The translations under genes and the position numbers were made by a program. The notes beneath the pieces were generated by a model. That model ran no database searches and was not told the origin of the DNA. It worked only from the letters and a program-made list of their open reading frames with translations. A DNA stretch of 64,000 nt from Thiopseudomonas acetoxidans (GTDB lineage Bacteria; Pseudomonadota; Gammaproteobacteria; Pseudomonadales; Pseudomonadaceae): contig NZ_JAUCDY010000002.1 of the NCBI RefSeq assembly GCF_030362935.1, forward strand, positions 189,173 through 253,172. Direction: 5' to 3'. Below, one piece after another: positions 1-8,539 of the stretch (its first letter is position 1; each line of letters begins with the position of its first letter).

Positions 1-102
1 GCGCGTCAGCAGGTTCAACATAATAGAGCGATTGCATATACACACGGCATTGCAGCTTTGTTAACATACTTTGCAATAAAATATTTAATCGGAGCATTCT
101 TT

Positions 103-339
103 GTGATCAAACCGCGGCTCGCACCACTGGTATTCGCCGTACTCATGTCTTTATACATGGTTAGCGGCATGACCTTTGTCATTACTTGGGTAAATACAGG
201 CTTAAGTGCTGGATTCTTATTGCGCTGGGCAAAAGCATTTACAGTGGCATGGCCAATCGCTTTTTTACTGGTAATGGTTGGTGCACCGCGGATTCGACAT
301 TTTGTTGAAGGCTTGGTGGATAAACCACCACAACCTTAA
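103..339 (+). CDS. DUF2798 family small membrane protein
   Basis: A 78-residue protein with two hydrophobic segments (about residues 7-30 and 45-65) separated by a short polar stretch containing a W-x-N-T-G-L turn, ending in a charged tail. This matches the layout of the DUF2798 family, whose function is unknown. The GTG at 103 is preferred because a GGAG ribosome-binding site lies 8 bases upstream; the open frame extends upstream to a TTG at 58 that has no such site. It is read away from the minus-strand genes that follow and its upstream partner is outside the window. Function cannot be inferred. Confidence 0.6.
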   Translation: MIKPRLAPLVFAVLMSLYMVSGMTFVITWVNTGLSAGFLLRWAKAFTVAWPIAFLLVMVGAPRIRHFVEGLVDKPPQP

Positions 340-386
340 TCCGTTTTAGCTGCTGCTCCCTAAACAGACCAGCAGCTAAACATCTG

Positions 387-1508
387 TTATAGCCGACGTA
401 AAATCACGCTACCAATGGAATATCCTGCACCAAAGGAACTCAGTACACCCAAGGCACCGCTGGGCAAATCATCCTGATGCAAGTGGAAGGCAATAACCGA
501 ACCCGCAGAGCTGGTATTAGCATAACTATCCAAAATCACTGGGGCTTCATGAACTTCAGCATCACGTCCCAGCAGCTTACGGGTGATTAGGTGATTCATG
601 CTCAGGTTGGCCTGATGCAGCCAAAAACGACGTACATCTTGGGCAGACAATTCATTGCTGGCTAGATGCTCGCCAATTAACTCAGCCACCATCGGGCAGA
701 CTTCGCGGAACACTTTGCGCCCTTCTTGCACGAATAGCTTATCTGTAGCGTCCACACACTCTTCGGCACAGCGGTTAAGAAAGCCGAAATTATTGCGAAT
801 GTTATTGGAGAAACTTGTTTTAAGCTTACTGCTCACCACTTCCCATTGATAGGCCGAAGTAGCCAGTTCAGCCTCTTCTAAAATAACGGCCGTACAGGCA
901 TCACCAAAAATAAAGTGGCTGTCACGATCGCGGAAATTCATATGAGCGGTGCATATCTCTGGGTTAACCATCAATACCGCACGTGCTTGACCGGTTTGAA
1001 TGGCATTGCTGGCTGCTTGAATACCGAAGGTCGCAGAAGAACACGCCACATTCATATCATAAGCAAAGCCATCGATACCTAAGGCGGCCTGCACTTCAAT
1101 CGCCACCGCAGGATAAGGGCGCTGCAAGTTAGAACAGGCGACAATCACCGCATCTATATCCGCTGCAGTGCGTCCTGCTCGTTGCATGGCTTGCTTAGCA
1201 GCGGCTACCGCCATCTCGCACAGAATGCTCATCTGGTCATTGCTGCGCTCAGGGATACGCGGCTTCATGCGCTGCGGATCTAAAATACCGGCTTTATCAG
1301 TGACAAAACGGCTTTTAATTCCCGACGCTTTGACGATAAATTCTGAACTGGACTCAGGCTGCGCTTGCATACTGCCATCGGCAATGGCTTGCGCATGTTC
1401 TTGATTGTACTGGCGTGCCCAGCTGTTAAACGCCTCGACCAACTCGTCGTTGGAAATGCTTTGGCTTGGGGTAAACAGGCCTGTGCCACTGATAACTATT
1501 TTTTTCAT
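387..1508 (-). CDS. FabH-like beta-ketoacyl-ACP synthase III
   Basis: A 373-residue thiolase-fold condensing enzyme. The catalytic triad of the KAS III family is visible: Cys156 in NVACSSATF, His298 in WLHQANLSMN and Asn331 in SYANTSSAGS. Such enzymes condense an acyl-CoA or acyl-ACP with malonyl-ACP. The protein is longer than housekeeping FabH (about 320 residues), with an insertion between residues 30 and 60, and resembles the long FabH-like proteins of Pseudomonas (PA3286 type), which can feed fatty acid synthesis from beta-oxidation intermediates; that substrate is an inference. A GAGGG site precedes the ATG. It follows ispH by 100 bases on the same strand, so it may be co-transcribed or independent. 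Confidence 0.82.
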   Translation of the reverse strand: MKKIVISGTGLFTPSQSISNDELVEAFNSWARQYNQEHAQAIADGSMQAQPESSSEFIVKASGIKSRFVTDKAGILDPQRMKPRIPERSNDQMSILCEMAVAAAKQAMQRAGRTAADIDAVIVACSNLQRPYPAVAIEVQAALGIDGFAYDMNVACSSATFGIQAASNAIQTGQARAVLMVNPEICTAHMNFRDRDSHFIFGDACTAVILEEAELATSAYQWEVVSSKLKTSFSNNIRNNFGFLNRCAEECVDATDKLFVQEGRKVFREVCPMVAELIGEHLASNELSAQDVRRFWLHQANLSMNHLITRKLLGRDAEVHEAPVILDSYANTSSAGSVIAFHLHQDDLPSGALGVLSSFGAGYSIGSVILRRL

Positions 1509-1608
1509 GCTCTACCCTCTGCTACAGATTATGCTTGACCGCTGTGCGGCTATCGTTATTTTTACGCGAGCATGCATACCGGAGCATGGATGCCTACGCT
1601 TTGTTTGA

Positions 1609-2565
1609 TTATTGCGCGTTGGTTACATCCACCAAGCGCAGCTCTTTAGGCATAGAAAACGTCACATTTTCGGCGCGACCATCCAATTCTTGCGCTATGG
1701 TTGCGCCCCACTCCTGCAATTGTACAATCACCCCTTGCACTAATATTTCGGGAGCAGAAGCCCCAGCTGTCATACCCACAATGGCATCATCAGCAAACCA
1801 ATGACGCTGCATATCTTCAGCACCATCAATTAAATAAGCCGGTGTTCCCATGCGTTCAGCCAGCTCACGCAAGCGATTAGAGTTAGAGCTATTAGGGCTA
1901 CCCACCACTAACACCACATCGCAATCTCTGGCTAATTGTTTCACTGCATCTTGGCGGTTTTGTGTGGCGTAGCAAATATCATCTTTACGTGGCCCGCTAA
2001 TCGCTGGAAAACGCGCTCTTAACACATCAATTACGCGACTGGTATCATCCATCGACAGGGTAGTTTGGGTTACAAAAGCGAGGGTTTCTGGGTTTTTAAC
2101 TTCGAGTGCAGCCGCATCCTTTTCGTCTTCAACCAAATAAATCTGCCCACCTTGGCTGTTATCGTACTGCCCCATGGTGCCCTCCACCTCTGGGTGACCC
2201 GCATGACCAATCAGTACACATTCGCGTCCGTCACGGCTGTATCGCAGCACTTCTAGATGTACCTTGGTCACCAACGGACAGGTCGCATCAAAAACTTTTA
2301 ACCCGCGGCTCTGGGCTTCATTTTGCACGGCTTTGGAAACACCGTGCGCACTAAAAATCACTATAGCGTCATCAGGCACCTGATGTAGTTCTTCAACAAA
2401 TACCGCGCCACGCTCACGCAAATCTTCGACCACAAACTTGTTGTGCACCACCTCATGGCGTACATAAATCGGCGGTTGAAACACCTCCAGTGCACGATTG
2501 ACTATCTCAATAGCACGATCCACTCCAGCACAAAAGCCACGGGGATTGGCCAATTTAATCTGCAT
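1609..2565 (-). CDS. ispH: 4-hydroxy-3-methylbut-2-enyl diphosphate reductase IspH
   Basis: A 318-residue cytosolic iron-sulfur enzyme that performs the last step of the MEP isoprenoid pathway, reducing HMBPP to IPP and DMAPP. The three cluster cysteines are visible: Cys12 in NPRGFCAGVDRA, Cys96 in DATCPLVTKVH and Cys198 in DDICYATQNRQ. The conserved SPNSSNSNRL stretch near residue 225 is also present. The length is normal. It is the last gene of a tight ileS-lspA-fkpB-ispH array, only 11 bases after fkpB, the order usual in Pseudomonas. Confidence 0.97.
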   Translation of the reverse strand: MQIKLANPRGFCAGVDRAIEIVNRALEVFQPPIYVRHEVVHNKFVVEDLRERGAVFVEELHQVPDDAIVIFSAHGVSKAVQNEAQSRGLKVFDATCPLVTKVHLEVLRYSRDGRECVLIGHAGHPEVEGTMGQYDNSQGGQIYLVEDEKDAAALEVKNPETLAFVTQTTLSMDDTSRVIDVLRARFPAISGPRKDDICYATQNRQDAVKQLARDCDVVLVVGSPNSSNSNRLRELAERMGTPAYLIDGAEDMQRHWFADDAIVGMTAGASAPEILVQGVIVQLQEWGATIAQELDGRAENVTFSMPKELRLVDVTNAQ

Positions 2566-2576
2566 AAAAAACCTCG

Positions 2577-3014
2577 TTAGCCGTTAACCACTTCAACAAT
2601 TTCCACCTCGAAGGTGATATCACGTCCGGCTAGAGGGTGATTAAAATCGACGGTGACTTCTTTGTCATCAAAGGCTTTAACTACGCCGGGAATTTCGCCA
2701 CCTGCAGCGTCCCGAAACATCACCATCACGCCATACTCGAGTTCTAGCTCGGTAAAATTCTTACGCGGCATCACCTGTACGTTCTGCTCATTGGGGCGAC
2801 CAAAGCCGCGCTCAGGAGGAATCACAATACTACGTTTATCGCCAGCCTTAAAACCAAACAGCGCTTGTTCAAAGCCTGGCAACAGATTACCGTCGCCCAC
2901 GGTAAAGGTGGCGGGCTCTTTATCGAAATTGCTATCAACCACATCGCCGCTTTCCAGCTTCAAAGCAAAATGCAAGGTCACTGTGCTCTGCTGGCCAATT
3001 CGTTGTTCACTCAT
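2577..3014 (-). CDS. fkpB: FKBP-type peptidyl-prolyl cis-trans isomerase (SlpA type)
   Basis: A 145-residue protein of the SlpA/FkpB group of FKBP prolyl isomerases. The N-terminal FKBP half (LHFALKLESGDVVDSN, then a LLPGFEQALFGFKAGDK stretch) is followed by an insert-in-flap region and the typical VDFNHPLAGRDITFEVEIV motif. These proteins act as small cytosolic folding helpers. It sits between lspA (16 bases upstream) and ispH (11 bases downstream), as in many gammaproteobacteria, and is almost certainly co-transcribed with them. Confidence 0.95.
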   Translation of the reverse strand: MSEQRIGQQSTVTLHFALKLESGDVVDSNFDKEPATFTVGDGNLLPGFEQALFGFKAGDKRSIVIPPERGFGRPNEQNVQVMPRKNFTELELEYGVMVMFRDAAGGEIPGVVKAFDDKEVTVDFNHPLAGRDITFEVEIVEVVNG

Positions 3015-3030
3015 GGTTTGTATCCTTTGA

Positions 3031-3534
3031 TTAGGCTTTTTTGGCGGACGAGTTCATTAGCATGTCCAAAATCAACATGATCGCCCCCACAGTAATGGCA
3101 CTGTCGGCCACATTAAACGCTGGAAAGTACCACTGGGTTTTCCAGTGTACTAAAATAAAATCCACCACATGGCCCAGCACCACGCGGTCATATAAATTGC
3201 CCAAAGCGCCACCCAGCACCAGCGCTAGAGCTATACCTACCCAGCGCTCGTGTGATTGCAAACGCTTGAGCCAGACCAATAAAACGCTACTCGCCACAAC
3301 GGCAATCAGCGCAAAAAACCAACGCTGCCAGCCGGTTTCATCAGCTAAAAAGCTAAAAGCTGCGCCGCGGTTGTAGGCCAGCGTCCAGCTAAATAAGTCA
3401 GGGATGATGACAACCTGCTCATACAGCGACAAATTATTTTCAAACCACTGTTTGCTAGCCTGATCAAGCACGAGCACAAACAGCGTTAGCCACAGCCATT
3501 TAAGCTGCCCCAAGCCAGCCATGCCCTTAGGCAT
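3031..3534 (-). CDS. lspA: Lipoprotein signal peptidase II
   Basis: A 167-residue inner-membrane aspartyl protease with four hydrophobic segments. It removes the signal peptide from diacylglyceryl-modified prolipoproteins. The catalytic aspartates are in NLYDRVVLGHVVDFI and FNVADSAITVG; the AYNRGAAFS motif is also conserved. The start chosen is the ATG encoding MPKGMAGLGQLKW, overlapping the last 8 bases of ileS; the frame is open further upstream inside ileS, but that extension (27 residues) is unlike the family. In the window, Pal is one clear downstream client lipoprotein. Confidence 0.95.
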   Translation of the reverse strand: MPKGMAGLGQLKWLWLTLFVLVLDQASKQWFENNLSLYEQVVIIPDLFSWTLAYNRGAAFSFLADETGWQRWFFALIAVVASSVLLVWLKRLQSHERWVGIALALVLGGALGNLYDRVVLGHVVDFILVHWKTQWYFPAFNVADSAITVGAIMLILDMLMNSSAKKA

Positions 3535-6358
3535 AGTGACGTACCTCGCCTTGGCCTTCAATGTTCTCAATACAACGACCACACAACTCAGGATGTTCAG
3601 CATGACTACCGACATCCGCTAAATGGTGCCAGCAACGGCCACACTTACTATGAACTGATTTGAGAATATGCACACGCAGACCAGCCACATCGGTTGCTAC
3701 TGCCGTATCAGGCGCACTGGCTAAAGGTTGCACGTCGGCTGTTGAAGTAATCATCACAAAACGTAATTCATTACCCAGGCTTTTCAGCAATTGCGCCAAC
3801 TGCTCATCCGCATACAGAGTCACTTCAGCCTGCAGGTTACCACCCACCGCTTTAGCATTACGCTGGTTTTCCAGTTCTTTGTTAACGGCATCTTTAACCG
3901 CCATCACCTGCTCCCAGTAGCTTGCACCCAGCGCAGCAGTTTCGGGTAAGCGCGGTAAGCCTGCGTACCAAGTATTCAGCATCACCGACTCATTGCGCTC
4001 ACCGGGTAGGTTTTGCCAGATTTCGTCTGCGGTAAAACTCAGCACCGGAGCAATCCAACGCACCAGGGCTTCAGCAATATGGTACAAAGCCGTTTGGCAG
4101 GAACGTCGTGGCAGGCTGTCTGCACCAGTGGTGTATTGGCGATCTTTGATGATATCCAGATAAAAACCGCCCAACTCTTGCACACAGAAGTTATGCACTT
4201 TCTGATACACGCTGTGGAAACGGTAGTCGTTGTAAGAGCTATCAATTTCATCCTGTAAGCGCGCCGCAGCATCCATCACCCAACGATCAAGGGCCAGCAT
4301 TTGCTCTGGTTCGACGCAATCTTTGGCTGGATCAAAACCGTTTAAGTTAGCCAGCAAAAAGCGGGCGGTATTGCGAATGCGGCGATAGGCATCAGCACTG
4401 CGCTGCAAAATAGTTTGCGATACGGACATTTCACTGGCGTAATCCGTCGAAGACACCCACAGGCGTAAAATGTCTGCGCCTAGGGTTCCGGTCACTTCTT
4501 GGGGTGCAATCACATTGCCCATAGACTTAGACATCTTGCGGCCTTTTTCATCCACAGTAAATCCATGGGTGAGCAAGCCACGGTAAGGCGCATGGCCGTC
4601 AATGGCACAGCCGGTTAACAGCGATGAATGGAACCAGCCACGGTGTTGATCCGAGCCTTCCAAATACAGGTCTGCAAGCGGGCCTTCACTATGCCCTAGC
4701 GAGTGTGAACCACGCAGCACGTGCCAATGGGTCGTGCCGGAATCAAACCACACATCCAGCGTATCACTAATTTTTTCGTAATCTGGCGCTTCATCACCCA
4801 ACAGCTCAACCGCATCCAGTTTAAACCACGCCTCGATGCCACTCTGTTCAATACGTTGCGCCACGGCTTCCATCAGCTCAACCGTGCGCGGATGCAGCTC
4901 GCCGGTTACTTTGTGCAAGAAGAACGGAATTGGCACGCCCCAGTTACGCTGACGGGAAATACACCAATCAGGGCGACCGGCAATCATATTATGCAGACGC
5001 GCTTGTCCCCAAGCTGGGGTGAACTGAGTTTGCTCAATCGCATTCAGTGCGCGCTCGCGCAGGCTATCGCCTTGCTCAACAACAGTATCCATACCGACAA
5101 ACCACTGCGCAGTCGCACGGTAAATCAATGGGGTTTTATGACGCCAGCAGTGCATGTAGCTGTGTTGAATTGATTCATGCTTTAACAGTGCGCCAACTTC
5201 CTCAAGCTTTGCGACAATGTTAGCGTTGGCTTTCCAAATAAACTGACCACCAAAAAACTCAAGCTCAGGTTCAAATACGCCATTGCTTTGCACGGGCCGT
5301 AATATTTCATCTTGGTGCATGCCGTACTTCAGGCAGGTATAAAAGTCATCTTCACCGTAGGCAGGCGCCGAGTGCACCACGCCTGTGCCTGAATCCAGTT
5401 CCACATAGTCGGCCAAATAAACCGGTGCCATGCGCTCATAAATAGGGTGTTTAAAGTTAATGTTTTCCAGCGCGGTTCCCGGTGCGCGGGCAATCACTTC
5501 ACCGGTTAATTCGTAACGCTGCAGCGCGCTCTCAGCTAGGCTTTCTGCTACTAGCAATAAACGCTCGCCCACATCGACCAAGGCATACTCAGCTTCAGGG
5601 TGAATGTTCAGCGCTTGGTTACCCGGAATAGTCCATGGCGTGGTGGTCCAGATAACCATCTGTACGGGTTTGCTCAGCGCATCTACACCAAAGGCTTGCG
5701 CTAATTTTTCTGGCTCGGCACAGGTAAAGCCTACATCGATGGCATCCGACTGCTTGTCTTGATACTCAACTTCGGCCTCAGCCAGTGCCGAACCGCAATC
5801 AAAACACCAGTTGACGGGCTTTAAACCTTGAAACACAAACCCCGCCTCAACCATTTTTGCTAAGGCACGGACAATGCCAGCCTCATTGGCAAAATCCATC
5901 GTTTTATACGGATTATCCCATTCGCCCAGCACACCCAGGCGAATAAAGTCGGCTTTTTGCCCTTCGATTTGTTGCGTTGCGTAATCGCGGCATAGCTCAC
6001 GCACCTTGTCTGCAGGCAGGTTTTTACCGTATTTCACTTCCACGCGGTGCTCAATCGGCAAACCATGACAATCCCAACCGGGCACATAGGGCGCATCAAA
6101 TCCAGATAGGGTTTTGCTACGCACAATAATGTCTTTAATGATCTTGTTAACCGCATGACCAATATGAATATCGCCGTTGGCATAGGGAGGGCCATCGTGC
6201 AAAATAAACCGCGGTCGCCCTTCGCTTGCCTGACGCATTTTTTGGTACAGGTTAATGCTGTCCCAATACGCAAGCATCTGTGGTTCACGATTAGGCAAGC
6301 CCGCCTTCATCGGGAAAGCCGTTTGCGGTAGGTTTAACGTGCTTTTGTAATCGGTCAT
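3527..6358 (-). CDS. ileS: Isoleucyl-tRNA synthetase
   Basis: A 943-residue class I aminoacyl-tRNA synthetase that charges tRNA-Ile. The HIGH motif is in NGDIHIGHAVNK (about residue 60), the KMSKS motif in GRKMSKSMGN (about residue 607), and the editing domain lies between. The C-terminus holds the zinc-binding CGRCWHHL and CGRC cysteine pairs of the bacterial type. The length is that of the Pseudomonas and E. coli enzymes. It lies between ribF (31 bases upstream) and lspA (overlapping). Confidence 0.98.
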   Translation of the reverse strand: MTDYKSTLNLPQTAFPMKAGLPNREPQMLAYWDSINLYQKMRQASEGRPRFILHDGPPYANGDIHIGHAVNKIIKDIIVRSKTLSGFDAPYVPGWDCHGLPIEHRVEVKYGKNLPADKVRELCRDYATQQIEGQKADFIRLGVLGEWDNPYKTMDFANEAGIVRALAKMVEAGFVFQGLKPVNWCFDCGSALAEAEVEYQDKQSDAIDVGFTCAEPEKLAQAFGVDALSKPVQMVIWTTTPWTIPGNQALNIHPEAEYALVDVGERLLLVAESLAESALQRYELTGEVIARAPGTALENINFKHPIYERMAPVYLADYVELDSGTGVVHSAPAYGEDDFYTCLKYGMHQDEILRPVQSNGVFEPELEFFGGQFIWKANANIVAKLEEVGALLKHESIQHSYMHCWRHKTPLIYRATAQWFVGMDTVVEQGDSLRERALNAIEQTQFTPAWGQARLHNMIAGRPDWCISRQRNWGVPIPFFLHKVTGELHPRTVELMEAVAQRIEQSGIEAWFKLDAVELLGDEAPDYEKISDTLDVWFDSGTTHWHVLRGSHSLGHSEGPLADLYLEGSDQHRGWFHSSLLTGCAIDGHAPYRGLLTHGFTVDEKGRKMSKSMGNVIAPQEVTGTLGADILRLWVSSTDYASEMSVSQTILQRSADAYRRIRNTARFLLANLNGFDPAKDCVEPEQMLALDRWVMDAAARLQDEIDSSYNDYRFHSVYQKVHNFCVQELGGFYLDIIKDRQYTTGADSLPRRSCQTALYHIAEALVRWIAPVLSFTADEIWQNLPGERNESVMLNTWYAGLPRLPETAALGASYWEQVMAVKDAVNKELENQRNAKAVGGNLQAEVTLYADEQLAQLLKSLGNELRFVMITSTADVQPLASAPDTAVATDVAGLRVHILKSVHSKCGRCWHHLADVGSHAEHPELCGRCIENIEGQGEVRHYA

Positions 6359-6389
6359 GTTCTTTCCAAGGTTTTGTTTGAATAATATT

Positions 6390-7340
6390 TTAAAGACGAT
6401 GTTTCATCGCGTACTGCTGCCAATACAATCGTGCGAGGCGAATATCTTCTGCTATGGCTGCTTGCAGCGCATACAACGAGGTGAATTTTTCTTCATCACG
6501 CAATTTTTGATGAAAAACCACGGTCATGCGCTGTCCGTATAAATCTTCAGCAAAGTCTAGCAGATGCACTTCTAAGTAAGCACGCCCACTCTGCTCTACT
6601 GTTGGCCTGGTACCTATATTGGCTACCGCTGCCACACTGCGCCCATCGGCCAGATGCGCCTGCACCACAAACACGCCCTGCATCGGCGCTAGATAACGCT
6701 TGAGTTGCACGTTGGCAGTTGGCGCATGCAAAGTGCGACCCAGCTTTTGCCCATGCATCACACGACCACTAATACTAAAGGGCCGCCCCAACAAACGCTC
6801 TGCCAAGGGCAAATCAGCCTCGGCCAACGCTTGACGTATCAACGTGCTGCTGATGCGTTGCTGGGCCTGCATCACGGTAGTCGTCGGCTCCACTGAAAAA
6901 CCACACTCAGCGCCTGTAGCCTGTAAAAATGCGAAATCACCACTGCGATCGCAACCAAAACGAAAATCATCACCCACTTGCAAGTGCTTGACATTCAGGG
7001 CTTTTACTAAGACTTGGCGGACAAACTCTTGTGCGCTGAGCTGTTGGAATTTGCGGTTAAACGCCACGCAAAGCACCCAGTCCACCCCCAGTTGTTGAAA
7101 CAACTCAAGCTTGTCCCGCAAACGCGTTAAGCGCACAGGTGCTTGTTCGGGTTTGAAGTATTCCAGTGGCTGTGGCTCAAAGATAATGACACAGCTAGGC
7201 AAGCTGAGTTGTTTTGCGCGCACGGCCAAACTCTGCAAAATCTGTTGGTGCCCTAAGTGCACCCCATCGAAATTGCCAATAGTCGCCACACAGCCTTGCG
7301 CGCTAGGGCGAACATTATGTAAACCGCGAACCAGTTGCAT
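6390..7340 (-). CDS. ribF: Bifunctional riboflavin kinase/FAD synthetase
   Basis: A 316-residue enzyme making FMN from riboflavin and then FAD. The N-terminal nucleotidyltransferase domain shows the GNFDGVHLGHQ motif; the C-terminal flavokinase domain shows GRPFSISGRVMHGQ and the PTANV motif. The start chosen is MQLVRGLHNVRP, the usual Pseudomonas N-terminus; an ATG three codons upstream is an alternative, and the frame stays open further upstream without family similarity. It leads the ribF-ileS-lspA-fkpB-ispH gene order. Confidence 0.95.
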   Translation of the reverse strand: MQLVRGLHNVRPSAQGCVATIGNFDGVHLGHQQILQSLAVRAKQLSLPSCVIIFEPQPLEYFKPEQAPVRLTRLRDKLELFQQLGVDWVLCVAFNRKFQQLSAQEFVRQVLVKALNVKHLQVGDDFRFGCDRSGDFAFLQATGAECGFSVEPTTTVMQAQQRISSTLIRQALAEADLPLAERLLGRPFSISGRVMHGQKLGRTLHAPTANVQLKRYLAPMQGVFVVQAHLADGRSVAAVANIGTRPTVEQSGRAYLEVHLLDFAEDLYGQRMTVVFHQKLRDEEKFTSLYALQAAIAEDIRLARLYWQQYAMKHRL

Positions 7341-7568
7341 AACTGCCATCTTGCTTAAAAAACGTCCGATTATACCCGCTAGAGATAAGCGCAACAATGA
7401 AATACGGATATTGAGCAGTCTTTGAAAATACTGCTGCACCTATCCGCTTGTTGGTGAACGGTAGCTCTGCACAAACAGATCGTCTGCCGAGCCACGAGGA
7501 TTAGTAAGTCAAGGCCACTCTAAAAAACTCATGCCGCTGTTAGGGCTAGGCATAGGTTGACACACCCC

Positions 7569-8387
7569 TTACTTCAAGCGACGTTCAATTCCTTTTTCCA
7601 CTAAAATTTTAGCGGAAATTTCCTCGATCGAAAAATGGGTCGTATTAATAAAATTAATGTTTTCGCGCGCAAATAACCCCTCAACCTCGCGCACCTCAAA
7701 CTCGCACTGTGCATAGCTGGCGTAACGGCTGTTGGGTTTGCGTTCGTGGCGAATAGCCGCCAAACGGTCCACATCAATGGTTAAACCAAATAGCTTCTCA
7801 CGATGTTCTTTGAGTGATTTGGGCAGTTGCAACGACTCCATATCCTCTTCAGTCAGCGGATAGTTGGCCGCACGAATCCCATACTGCATCGCCATATATA
7901 AGCACGTCGGCGTTTTTCCACAACGTGATACGCCCACCAATATAATGTCTGCACTGTCGTAATGGCGCGTATGACCGCCATCATCGTTTTCTAGCGCATA
8001 GTGCACCGCATCAATACGATCCATATAGTTACTGCTATGGGTGATGGAGTGCGATTTACCCACGGAATAACTGGAGTGCGTGGCTAACTCTTCCTCTAAT
8101 GGCGCTAAGTAACTGGCAAAAATATCCACGCGAAACGCATTGGCTTGCGCCAAAATATCGCGAATCTGTACATCAATCACAGTATCAACCACTACCGGAC
8201 GCGCCTGATCGGCTTCAGCAATTCGGCCAATTTCCTCAACAATCGCATGCGCCTTATCCGCTGTATCTATGTAGGGACGGGTGATAAAGCGAAACTCTAT
8301 CCCATCAAATTGGGCCAACAAACTTTGCCCTAATGTTTCAGCGGTAATACCTGTGCCATCTGAGATAAACAAAGCTGTTCGTTTCAT
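7569..8387 (-). CDS. ppsR: Phosphoenolpyruvate synthase regulatory protein (PSRP)
   Basis: A 272-residue member of the DUF299 family, bifunctional ADP-dependent kinase and pyrophosphorylase that inactivates and reactivates PEP synthase by phosphorylating a threonine next to its catalytic histidine. The family N-terminus (FISDGTGITAETLG) and a P-loop GVSRCGKTPTCLYMA (about residue 152) are visible. It is transcribed divergently from ppsA, its known target, which supports the assignment strongly. The shared intergenic region is short. Confidence 0.95.
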   Translation of the reverse strand: MKRTALFISDGTGITAETLGQSLLAQFDGIEFRFITRPYIDTADKAHAIVEEIGRIAEADQARPVVVDTVIDVQIRDILAQANAFRVDIFASYLAPLEEELATHSSYSVGKSHSITHSSNYMDRIDAVHYALENDDGGHTRHYDSADIILVGVSRCGKTPTCLYMAMQYGIRAANYPLTEEDMESLQLPKSLKEHREKLFGLTIDVDRLAAIRHERKPNSRYASYAQCEFEVREVEGLFARENINFINTTHFSIEEISAKILVEKGIERRLK

Positions 8388-8539
8388 AGTTATAAAAAAG
8401 CCTTAAGTAAATAGGGATTGTCGGCTATTATAGAGCACTAGTTTTGCAAATAAACATGCAAAATATTATTACCACTGGTTTGCTGTTAAGTAACCACGGT
8501 CAATTTGACCTTTTTAGAAACAAACGTGGAGAGATCACC

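Noticed and set aside
3535..3615. N-terminal extension of lspA
   Set aside because: Lies inside ileS in another frame and is unlike LspA N-termini.
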